NCBI GenBank assembly: GCA_002785325.1
Contig: PFMH01000088.1
Location: 1-5,484 of the forward strand
Direction of reading: 5' to 3'
From: a bacterium (Candidatus Howlettbacteria) CG_4_10_14_0_8_um_filter_40_9
Lineage (GTDB): Bacteria > Patescibacteriota > CPR2 > UBA1875 > GCA-2785325
Length of the DNA stretch: 5,484 bases
Shown: one piece after another, positions 1 to 4,762 of the stretch
Layout of the letters: the number at the start of each line of letters is the position of its first letter
Position numbering within the stretch: position 1 is the stretch's first letter
Position numbers and translations under genes: made by a program
Notes under the pieces: model-generated
What the model was told of the DNA's origin: nothing
What the model saw: the letters and a program-made list of their open reading frames with translations, nothing else
Databases searched by the model: none

Positions 1-1119
1 AAAGAGGATTTGCTTAGCATCAAAATTAAAAATCTTAAAAAGAGAGAAGGCATATCGGACGAAGATATATCGAAGATAGACGCTGAAAATATTGCCGAAA
101 TGATATCCATAACTACGGGAGTTCCGGTAACACGACTGATAAAGAAGGAATCAGAGAGCCTCTTGAATATAGAGGAAAATCTAAAGAAAAGAATAATAGG
201 CCAGGATGAGGCTATAGAGGTCATCGGGAAAGCGATAAAAAGATCGAGAACTGGGATATCGGATACAAAAAGGCCGATCGGTTCGTTTATATTTTTAGGT
301 CCGACCGGAGTAGGGAAGACAGAGCTTGCCAAAGTATTGGCTTCCGAAATGTTCGGTTCATATGACGCCTTAGTAAAAGTGGATATGAGCGAGTTTATGG
401 AAAAACACAATGTTTCGCGGCTTGTGGGCGCTCCTGCCGGATATGTCGGTTACGATGAGGGTGGACAGTTGACGGAAACAATAAGGAGAAGACCGTACTC
501 GGTCATACTGCTGGACGAGATCGAAAAAGCCCATCCCGATGTCTTCAATATGCTCCTTCAGATATTGGAAGACGGCGTACTTACCGATGCAAAGGGCTTG
601 AAAGTTGACTTTAAAAATACGATTATCGTGATGACTTCAAATGTCGGAGCAAAAGAGCTTTACAGTACGGCAAAACTTGGTTTCTCCGCTACCTCGAAAG
701 ACGATAAAAAACATATGGAAGACGTTCATAAAAATATTTCCGAAAAAGTAACTGAAGAGCTGAAAAAAGGATTTCGACCGGAGTTTCTAAACAGGATAGA
801 CAAGATAGTCGTTTTCAAATCTCTCTCGAAAGACGATGTGAGAAAGATCGTCGATCTTCAACTTCTAGAACTTCAAACAAGGCTCAAAGATAAAAAGATA
901 AACTTAAAAGTTACGGATGCGGCAAAGAAGATATTGGTAGAAAAGGGGTACGACGTAGAAAATGGCGCAAGACCGATGAAGAGGACTATACAAAACTTGA
1001 TCGAAGATCCGCTGGCGCAGGGAATTCTCAAAGGAGAGTTTAAAGAAGGCGACACGATTTCGGTCTTGAAAAAAGGAGACGATCTTCAGCTCTATGTCTT
1101 GGAGGCGAGTAAGAAATAA
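1..1119 (+). CDS. clpC: ATP-dependent Clp protease ATP-binding subunit ClpC, C-terminal part (5' truncated by window)
   Basis: This Hsp100 AAA+ unfoldase threads substrates into the ClpP peptidase in the cytoplasm. The frame is open from base 1, so the gene starts upstream; 372 codons are present and the N domain and first AAA+ module are outside the window. Visible parts are the inter-module linker (TGVPVTRL), then the second AAA+ module: Walker A GPTGVGKT (298-321), Walker B VILLDE (502-519), sensor 1 MTSN (631-642), arginine finger FLNR (784-795) and sensor 2 GARP (964-975). An LGF tripeptide (676-684) lies where ClpA and ClpC carry the IGL/VGF-type ClpP-docking loop, which favours ClpC over the ClpP-independent ClpB. 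The TTG at 10 is an internal Leu, not a start. The gene ends in TAA and is followed by a hairpin terminator. Placement next to radA and a yacL-like gene matches the Firmicutes clpC cluster. Family assignment is firm; ClpC versus another ClpP-binding Hsp100 is slightly less so. Confidence 0.95.
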   Translation, partial: KEDLLSIKIKNLKKREGISDEDISKIDAENIAEMISITTGVPVTRLIKKESESLLNIEENLKKRIIGQDEAIEVIGKAIKRSRTGISDTKRPIGSFIFLGPTGVGKTELAKVLASEMFGSYDALVKVDMSEFMEKHNVSRLVGAPAGYVGYDEGGQLTETIRRRPYSVILLDEIEKAHPDVFNMLLQILEDGVLTDAKGLKVDFKNTIIVMTSNVGAKELYSTAKLGFSATSKDDKKHMEDVHKNISEKVTEELKKGFRPEFLNRIDKIVVFKSLSKDDVRKIVDLQLLELQTRLKDKKINLKVTDAAKKILVEKGYDVENGARPMKRTIQNLIEDPLAQGILKGEFKEGDTISVLKKGDDLQLYVLEASKK

Positions 1120-1169
1120 AAATGAAACTTAGCTAAAAAGGATATTATAAAATCAATTAAATACAAATT

Positions 1170-1206
1170 AAGCCGGGTCCACAGGGTGTGGGCCCAGCTT
1201 TCTTTT
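1170..1206 (+). terminator. Rho-independent terminator of clpC, possibly bidirectional
   Basis: Arms 1170-1183 and 1187-1200 form a 14-bp stem with one C-A mismatch (1174/1196) and one U-G pair (1178/1192), closed by a GGG loop. A T-rich run TTTCTTTT (1199-1206) follows. The core is GC-rich and stands out from its AT-rich surroundings. The T-run overlaps the TAA stop of the convergent - strand gene. The - strand side is followed by T-rich but interrupted sequence, so the same hairpin may also terminate that gene. Confidence 0.88.
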
Positions 1207-2005
1207 AGGGCAATAACATGCCCAGCGTCGTGGCACATGGGATGCAAAAAACGCCTATCCTTCTGGAGCCGAACTTTTGCTTACCGTCGGCATAACCTTG
1301 ATTGTTTGACATCCAAATTATCGTGACCCTGGCGTCATCAACGGCAATGTTTTTACGACAAGTTTCGTTATTGCAGAAAAGGGTCTTTTTTGATTGCTCT
1401 ATTCTTTCTTGGCGTATTACCGCAAGATTTTTCTCTTCTTGGGTCGATTTTTCTTGGACGAGCCTCTGGATATCTGAAAAATCAACTAGAGATTCTCCCC
1501 ATCTGGCGATGAGATAGATGATGTTGCCAAGAAAGCCCACAAGTATAGGATCGGTCGCTTTTTCCTCCAGAGTACGGATGCCATAGCCGTCGAAGAGGTT
1601 ATTGCTCCGGGCCCTTTGCCATTCTTGCAAGATGGGAAGAGGAGGTTCATCGAAATGGTAAACGCTCATGTGGTAAGCCCACTCTCGATGCGGACTCATA
1701 AAAGGTGAACCGGTTCTTTCTCGGCTTCTCAATGCCGCTTCGTTTGCATCCTGAAAGTACATCCTGGGAAGCCAGTTCCTCCATGTCTCCCATTCATCGG
1801 CTGAGACTATAGGATAGTCGATAGAGGGTTTTTTCTCCAGCACATGAAGTTTCCGAGTTCTTGAGATTATGAGAGATTCTAGTCCGTGACTCATATAGTA
1901 GGGTATCATTTCTGTTAATCTCATTCGCTCAAGTTCAATCTCCATGGTTTGATCTTTCGTAGGGAGATCTGATCCACTGCGGTAAATTTCGGTAATAATG
2001 TTCAT
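1205..2005 (-). CDS. Hypothetical protein with C-terminal four-cysteine putative zinc ribbon
   Basis: I do not recognise this 266-aa protein. There is no signal peptide and no clear membrane span. Residues 20-60 are helical and charged. Residues 70-140 are rich in Trp, Tyr and His, including a WETWRNW stretch (72-78). A hydrophobic segment, GFLGNIIYLIARWG (157-170), precedes a charged Glu/Gln/Lys-rich probable helix (180-207). The C-terminus has Cys211 and Cys216 (CX4C), then Cys254 and Cys257 (CX2C), a spacing suited to one structural zinc site. ATG at 2005 is chosen; in-frame GTG (2014) and TTG (2017) lie just upstream. The GGAAGG at 2019-2024 is 13 nt from the ATG but only 4 nt from the GTG, so the GTG start (269 aa) is a real alternative. 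The gene is convergent with clpC and divergent from the toxin-antitoxin remnant. It interrupts the usual clpC-radA adjacency, so it may be accessory. Function is unknown. Confidence 0.8.
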   Translation of the reverse strand: MNIITEIYRSGSDLPTKDQTMEIELERMRLTEMIPYYMSHGLESLIISRTRKLHVLEKKPSIDYPIVSADEWETWRNWLPRMYFQDANEAALRSRERTGSPFMSPHREWAYHMSVYHFDEPPLPILQEWQRARSNNLFDGYGIRTLEEKATDPILVGFLGNIIYLIARWGESLVDFSDIQRLVQEKSTQEEKNLAVIRQERIEQSKKTLFCNNETCRKNIAVDDARVTIIWMSNNQGYADGKQKFGSRRIGVFCIPCATTLGMLLP

Positions 2006-2018
2006 TTCAAGCACCAAT

Positions 2019-2061
2019 CCTTCCAGAGAGTTTTATCGGACTTTTTGCGAAAATACAACAA
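2019..2061 (-). promoter_or_regulatory. Candidate promoter and RBS of the zinc-ribbon gene
   Basis: Read on the - strand: TTGTTG (-35, at 2056-2061), an 18-nt spacer, GATAAA (-10, at 2032-2037), then a GGAAGG Shine-Dalgarno match (2019-2024). The predicted transcription start is near 2025, which leaves a very short leader. Both boxes match only moderately, so this is a candidate only. Confidence 0.4.
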
Positions 2062-2096
2062 CACGATTCTTTTCTTTTTTCAAACAGCCATGAGAC

Positions 2097-2135
2097 TTTT
2101 GTCTACTTGTTTCTGTTTTCTGATTGATTTATGCT
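2097..2135 (+). promoter_or_regulatory. radA promoter, upstream (truncated) copy
   Basis: TTGTTT (2107-2112), a 17-nt spacer and TATGCT (2130-2135) form a sigma-70-type promoter. The predicted transcription start is about 7 nt past the -10 box, at or near the ATG at 2142, so the transcript would be leaderless. The 16-mer TTTTGTCTACTTGTTT (2097-2112) recurs exactly at 3055-3070, and the second copy keeps the same 17-nt spacing. This conservation is the best support that it is a real promoter. It now points into a broken radA fragment and the toxin-antitoxin remnant, so it may still feed antitoxin transcription. Confidence 0.6.
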
Positions 2136-2141
2136 TTAGTT

Positions 2142-2210
2142 ATGGCGAAGGTTAAGACAAAATACGTATGTCAGAGTTGTGGGTCGAGCTATCCGACAAG
2201 GGCCATATAA
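2142..2210 (+). pseudogene. radA: Truncated 5' fragment of radA (first ~18-20 codons)
   Basis: The ATG at 2142 opens a 22-codon frame ending in TAA at 2208-2210. Codons 1-18 match the N-terminus of the full radA at 3228: the peptide begins MAKVKTKYVCQSCGSSYP, against MPKVKTKFVCQSCGSSYP in the intact gene. Only the first CX2C half of the RadA zinc finger is present; the second cysteine pair, the RecA-like core and the Lon-like domain are missing. Nucleotide identity over these 54 bases is 44/54. Six codons differ silently and two are replaced (Ala/Pro at 2, Tyr/Phe at 8). Similarity fades at about 2196-2202, immediately before the toxin-antitoxin promoter region. It is best read as a recombination or insertion scar. 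The 22-aa peptide is unlikely to be functional. Confidence 0.85.
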
Positions 2211-2245
2211 TATTACTATTGACAATATAACTTATAAGATATAAA
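2206..2245 (+). promoter_or_regulatory. Candidate toxin-antitoxin promoter and operator
   Basis: TTGACA (2219-2224), a perfect -35 box, lies inside the short palindrome TATTG-A-CAATA (2217-2227). A candidate -10, TATAAA (2240-2245), follows at a short 15-nt spacing and abuts the toxin ATG. A perfect TATAAT (2206-2211) is also present but lacks a good -35. The palindrome over the -35 box is where an Xre-type antitoxin would be expected to repress its own operon; that role is inferred from HigBA-type systems. Confidence 0.4.
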
Positions 2246-2586
2246 ATGAAGTGGAGAATCGAATACTTTACAAAACAAAAGGCAGAGCAGAAGTTAAGGA
2301 TTTTATAGAAGGGCTTTCTGTTGATGCTAAGGCAAGGATTTATAAAACATTTGAGCTTTTAGAAGATTTCGGACTTAGTATCGGTTTGCCTCATGTAAAA
2401 TCAATGGTCGGTATCAAGGGTCTTTGGGAGTTATGAGTCAAATCAAATAAAAATATTTACCGTTTTCTGTTTACGATAAAAACTGGACGAATCATAATTC
2501 TACTTCACGGTTTTCAAAGGAAAAGCCAAAAAACTCCGCATAAGGAATTAGAAAAAGCAATAAAAAGATTAAAGGAAATATCATGA
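2246..2586 (+). pseudogene. Inactivated HigB/RelE-type (Gp49-like) toxin gene
   Basis: The reading frame of a ~110-aa Gp49-like member of the RelE/HigB mRNA-interferase superfamily can be reassembled across two lesions. The ATG at 2246 starts MKWRIEYFTKQ. At about 2275-2281, in an A-rich run, the frame must step back one base, as if one A had been lost, to continue GRAEVKDFIEGLSVDAKARI. A TGA at 2434-2436 then follows GLWEL, where the family normally has the conserved Arg of the WELR motif (CGA to TGA would explain it). Past it the same frame continues with YRFLF, a LLHGF core strand and the typical KTPHKELEKAIKRLKE C-terminal helix, ending in TGA at 2584-2586 overlapping the antitoxin ATG (ATGA). 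The open stretch 2251-2436 is only the middle of the gene. Two independent lesions argue against sequencing error or recoding alone. Confidence 0.85.
2571..2576 (+). promoter_or_regulatory. Ribosome binding site of the antitoxin gene
   Basis: AAAGGA lies 6 nt before the ATG at 2583, a good Shine-Dalgarno match at standard spacing. It supports this start and means the antitoxin can be translated without coupling to the broken toxin frame. Confidence 0.6.
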
Positions 2587-2867
2587 AAAACATCACTTGG
2601 AAAGAACATAAAAAAGAACTATTAAAGGATAAAGCTTTTAAGGAAGAGCTCAAAAAAATAGAACCCGAGTTTGACTTAGCTAGACAGATTATACAAAATC
2701 GCTTGAAAATCGGATTGACGCAGAGTGATCTTGCGAAAAAAGCGAGCACAAATCAAGTTGTTATTTCTCGGCTAGAAAATGCCGGGGCAAATCCTTCTTT
2801 GGAACTGATGGAAAGAGTGGCAAGTGCTTTGGGGAAAAAGATCAAGATTACGCTGGCGAAAAAGTAA
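2583..2867 (+). CDS. HigA-like antitoxin, Xre-family HTH transcriptional regulator
   Basis: This 94-aa DNA-binding protein would neutralise a HigB/RelE-type toxin and repress its own operon. Residues 1-30 are a Lys/Glu-rich helical lead that includes the KEELKKIEPEFDLARQ segment typical of antitoxins paired with Gp49-like toxins. Residues 33-85 form an Xre/Cro helix-turn-helix domain: LTQSDLAKKA (45-54), turn and recognition helix STNQVVISRLENA (55-67), then PSLELMERVASALG (71-84). The length is normal and the frame intact. The ATG overlaps the toxin stop by 4 bases (ATGA), the usual toxin-first operon arrangement. Because the toxin is broken, this is an orphan antitoxin: it may persist as a regulator, protect against a related toxin elsewhere, or be decaying. 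A role in controlling the nearby radA promoter is possible but unsupported. Confidence 0.9.
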   Translation: MKNITWKEHKKELLKDKAFKEELKKIEPEFDLARQIIQNRLKIGLTQSDLAKKASTNQVVISRLENAGANPSLELMERVASALGKKIKITLAKK

Positions 2868-2870
2868 CAT

Positions 2871-2954
2871 TTACGGATTACAAATATATCCTACTTCGAT
2901 CAAGCTTCCTTCTTCGCTAAAGTCACGAAAGGACAAGTCATAGGACAAGAGAAT
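2871..2954 (-). other. Short open remnant on the - strand, possible gene relic
   Basis: An open stretch of 27 codons ends in TAA (2871-2873) and is closed upstream by an in-frame TAG. Its translation, including DFSEEGSLIEVGYICNP, reads like ordinary protein sequence. It has only a TTG (2948) as possible start and no ribosome binding site. It could be the 3' end of a decayed gene that came with the insertion, or part of a repeated element. I do not recognise a family. Confidence 0.2.
2930..2949. repeat. Short direct repeat AGGACAAG x2
   Basis: AGGACAAG occurs at 2930-2937 and 2942-2949, a 12-base period. The related word AAAGGAC recurs in the dyad at 2983-2999. The function is unknown; paired protein-binding sites are one possibility. 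Confidence 0.4.
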
Positions 2955-2982
2955 CTACTTATTTTATAAACTATAAATTATA

Positions 2983-2999
2983 AAAAGGACTGTCCTTTT
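2983..2999. repeat. Perfect dyad AAAAGGAC-T-GTCCTTTT
   Basis: Two perfectly complementary 8-base arms (2983-2990 and 2992-2999) flank a single T. As RNA this folds as a 7-bp stem with a CTG loop. The descending arm ends in TTTT, so it could be a weak terminator after the antitoxin gene; equally it could be a symmetric operator about 65-100 bases upstream of the radA promoter. Neither role is proven. Confidence 0.5.
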
Positions 3000-3054
3000 A
3001 GTCGAGAAATGGAAATGAACGGTTAATTTTGCTAAGGGTGAGACTCTTGGCAGT

Positions 3055-3093
3055 TTTTGTCTACTTGTTTTGGTTTATTGAGTGAGCTATGAT
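3055..3093 (+). promoter_or_regulatory. radA promoter, downstream (functional) copy
   Basis: TTGTTT (3065-3070), a 17-nt spacer and TATGAT (3088-3093) form a good sigma-70-type promoter; the -10 box is closer to consensus than in the upstream copy. The 16-mer at 3055-3070 is identical to 2097-2112, and the homology continues through the spacer with most differences outside the boxes. The predicted start is near 3100, which leaves a leader of about 128 nt before radA. Confidence 0.6.
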
Positions 3094-3099
3094 TTTTGT

Positions 3100-3227
3100 G
3101 TGGATATTCTTCGACCTTGTGGAGAAGCTACACCAATGTGGTTCTCTATAAAGTCGAACGATAATCCAATCCGTGAAAATCGGTGACATAAAATTCGAGA
3201 CCAAAATTGTGATTATTAAAGAAAATT
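3100..3227 (+). promoter_or_regulatory. radA 5' leader with nested inverted repeats
   Basis: TTCGAC (3110-3115) pairs with GTCGAA (3153-3158). Inside it GAGAA (3122-3126) pairs with TTCTC (3142-3146), and inside that ACCA-ATG-TGGT forms an apical hairpin (about 3132-3142, competing for one base with the middle stem). A 16-codon ORF (ATG 3136-3138, TGA 3184-3186) lies in the leader. The radA start itself has only a weak A-rich ribosome binding site. The leader could be regulatory or could be leftover inserted sequence; no known riboswitch class is recognised. Confidence 0.35.
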
Positions 3228-4664
3228 ATGCCAAAGGTTAAAACAAAGTTTGTCTGTCAAAGTTGCGGGTCTAGCTATCCGGCGTGGAACGGGAAGTGTT
3301 CGGCGTGCGGGGAGTGGAATACGATGGTAGAGGAAATAGTGGTAAAAGGGCATAGGTCTCAGGACTTAGGTCATAGGAATATTAATATTAAGAGATTGAG
3401 CGAGATTGACGGCGATAATTTTAAAAGACTTAAGACAAATATCGGCGAATTTGATCGAGTTCTCGGAGGAGGGATCGTGCCGGGTTCGCTAGTACTTATA
3501 GGCGGGGATCCAGGGATAGGGAAGTCGACGTTAGTTTTGCAGATAGCGAAGCAGCTGGCTCTTTGCTCTGTCATTCCCGCCACAGCGGGAATCCAGACCC
3601 AACCAAAGAAAGATAATGGACTAGATTCCCGCTGTGGCGAGAATGACAATAAAAAAGAAGGTAGACAACAAAATATCCTATATACTTCTGGGGAAGAGTC
3701 TGTAAATCAGATAAAGCTTCGGGCGGAAAGGCTCACGATAAACTCCGAAAATATATCGCTTCTAGGTGAGACAAATATCGAAACCATTATATCTGCAGCG
3801 GAAAGAGAGAAGCCTACCTTATTGATTATCGACAGCATCCAAACCATGTGGTCGGAGGACTTGGCTGGAGCTCCCGGGAACGTCGGGCAAGTAAGTATGT
3901 GCACCACAAAGCTTATGGATTTTGCGAAGAAAAATCATGTGGTCGTTTTTGTGGTCGGTCATGTGACAAAAGAGGGGAATATCGCAGGACCGAAAGTTCT
4001 AGAGCATCTCGTCGATGTCGTCCTATATCTCGAGGGCGACAGGGATAGAGATTTTAGAATTCTCCGTGGAGTTAAAAATAGGTTCGGTTCAACAAATGAA
4101 ACGGGGATATTTGAGATGCAAGGAGTCGGCTTTGTAGAAGTCTCCAATCCGTCTGAGCTGCTTTTATCCGAAAGAGAAGAAAATTCCCCTGGAAGTGTTA
4201 TCTTCCCAACGATGGAAGGTACTCGGCCGCTTCTTGTGGAAGTGCAGGCGCTGACGTCGACGACGAACTTTGGTTATCCCAAGAGAACGGCGATCGGATT
4301 TGATCAAAACAGATTGCAACTGCTCGTTGCCGTTTTGCAAAAAAGAGCGGGGATTAATTTATTTAACCAAGACATCTATGTAAATATCGTCGGGGGCTTA
4401 AAGATCGCAGAACCGGCGCTGGATCTCGCTGTTTGTTTGGCCATTGCATCTTCATTTAAGAATAAATCCTTGCAAAAAGACTTATGCGCTATTGGAGAAG
4501 TGGGACTTGCAGGAGAAGTCAGAAATGTGCATAATATAAGTGAAAGAGTAAAAGAAGCGGAAAAGCTAGGGTATAAGAGATGTGTCGTGCCGGCTTCGAG
4601 CAAGATAGGCAGTGTGAAGGTAAAGGATGTCGCGGAGGCAATCAAAAAAGTGATTAATAGTTAA
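3228..4664 (+). CDS. radA: DNA repair protein RadA (Sms), with an in-frame palindromic-repeat insertion
   Basis: RadA is a RecA-related hexameric ATPase and helicase that drives branch migration in recombinational repair. Visible parts: an N-terminal zinc finger with Cys10, Cys13, Cys24 and Cys27; a variable linker with a repeated GHR (41-43 and 48-50); a RecA-like core with Walker A GGDPGIGKST (92-101), Walker B LLIID ending at Asp202, and the RadA signature KNRFG (283-287); and a C-terminal Lon-like scaffold domain (about 325-478) including VNIVGG and GEVGLAGEVR. At 478 aa it is longer than the usual ~450-460. The excess lies at 113-149, where only a few residues normally separate the post-Walker-A helix (LVLQIAKQLA) from the ILYTSGEES strand. 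That stretch is encoded largely by an 80-bp inverted repeat. All core motifs are intact, so activity is probably retained. The ATG is fixed by the conserved N-terminus. A truncated homologous 5' end lies 1086 bases upstream. Confidence 0.96.
   Translation: MPKVKTKFVCQSCGSSYPAWNGKCSACGEWNTMVEEIVVKGHRSQDLGHRNINIKRLSEIDGDNFKRLKTNIGEFDRVLGGGIVPGSLVLIGGDPGIGKSTLVLQIAKQLALCSVIPATAGIQTQPKKDNGLDSRCGENDNKKEGRQQNILYTSGEESVNQIKLRAERLTINSENISLLGETNIETIISAAEREKPTLLIIDSIQTMWSEDLAGAPGNVGQVSMCTTKLMDFAKKNHVVVFVVGHVTKEGNIAGPKVLEHLVDVVLYLEGDRDRDFRILRGVKNRFGSTNETGIFEMQGVGFVEVSNPSELLLSEREENSPGSVIFPTMEGTRPLLVEVQALTSTTNFGYPKRTAIGFDQNRLQLLVAVLQKRAGINLFNQDIYVNIVGGLKIAEPALDLAVCLAIASSFKNKSLQKDLCAIGEVGLAGEVRNVHNISERVKEAEKLGYKRCVVPASSKIGSVKVKDVAEAIKKVINS
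3351..3377 (+). repeat. Short internal repeat in the radA linker
   Basis: CATAGG occurs at 3351-3356 and 3372-3377, each encoding the HR of a GHR tripeptide, between the zinc finger and the ATPase core. It probably reflects slippage or low-complexity drift in a tolerant linker. Confidence 0.35.
3569..3648. repeat. 80-bp palindromic repeat element inserted in frame in radA
   Basis: The 28-base arms 3569-3596 and 3621-3648 are inverted copies matching at 26 of 28 positions, around a 24-base centre. Each arm is itself a hairpin: the left holds ATTCCCGC-CACA-GCGGGAAT (3573-3592) and the right the same with one change (3624-3643). The left core fits ATTCCC-N8-GGGAAT, the pattern of Neisseria dRS3 repeats and of similar dispersed repeats in other bacteria. 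Both arm mismatches are C-A on the + strand, so they become G-U pairs in - strand RNA. Read in the radA frame the element contains no stop and encodes about residues 114-141 (SVIPATAGIQ through CGENDN). The source element and its other genomic copies are not in this window. Confidence 0.9.
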
Positions 4665-4727
4665 ACCTGGCAGAGTACCTTTAAAGGAAAAAATATTTAC
4701 CTCAATTTATCTTTTTATCAATTCATC

Positions 4728-4748
4728 CTATTAGTTAGTAGCTAATAG
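4728..4748 (+). promoter_or_regulatory. Inverted repeat just upstream of the PIN-protein RBS
   Basis: CTATTAG (4728-4734) and CTAATAG (4742-4748) form a 7-bp AT-rich stem with a 7-nt loop. It ends two bases before the AAAAGG Shine-Dalgarno match (4750-4755), which is 7 nt from the ATG at 4763. The rest of the 98-base radA-PIN gap holds a CCTTTAAAGG palindrome (4678-4687) and no clear terminator, so co-transcription with radA is likely. Confidence 0.35.
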
Positions 4749-4762
4749 CAAAAGGCAAGGCA

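Larger units (their letters stand above)
2868..3227. other. 360-base region without a convincing gene, upstream of radA
   Basis: It contains, in order: a 27-codon open remnant on the - strand, a pair of 8-base direct repeats, a tight dyad, the second copy of the radA promoter, and a ~128-nt radA leader with inverted repeats and one possible small upstream ORF. No RNA gene is recognised. No GC-rich terminator is seen after the antitoxin gene. Confidence 0.6.

Noticed and set aside
873..1055. Open frame on the - strand inside clpC
   Set aside because: Shadow of the clpC coding frame: low-complexity Ser/Phe/Leu translation with no ribosome binding site.
2206..2211. Perfect TATAAT as the -10 of a strong promoter
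   Set aside because: No acceptable -35 lies 16-18 bases upstream; retained only as an alternative within the toxin-antitoxin promoter entry.
2270..2285. Programmed ribosomal frameshift in the A-rich run of the toxin
   Set aside because: No convincing slippery heptamer with a downstream stimulator is visible, and the later nonsense codon would still stop the protein; degeneration is the simpler explanation.
2251..2436. Stand-alone 61-aa protein starting at a GTG
   Set aside because: It is the middle of the RelE/HigB-type toxin; matching family segments lie in another frame upstream (2246 onward) and in the same frame beyond the TGA. No ribosome binding site precedes the GTG.
2434..2436. TGA read as a sense codon (alternative code, as in some CPR lineages with UGA = Gly)
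   Set aside because: The family residue here is Arg, not Gly or Trp. No other gene in the window has an internal TGA, and the toxin frame itself ends in TGA at the antitoxin overlap. A separate frameshift also breaks the gene.
2930..2999. CRISPR-like repeats
   Set aside because: Repeat units are only 8 bases, occur twice, and have no regular spacers or cas genes.
3371..3649. Open frames on the - strand inside radA (also at 3707-3907, 3959-4147 and 4376-4645)
   Set aside because: All lie within the well-conserved radA frame and encode Ser/Pro/Leu-rich shadow translations.
3848..4048. +1-frame open stretch within radA
   Set aside because: Arg/Ser/Gly-rich shadow of radA with no start signal.
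4678..4687. CCTTTAAAGG palindrome as radA terminator
   Set aside because: Short, AT-rich, no usable loop and no T-run immediately after; unlikely to terminate.
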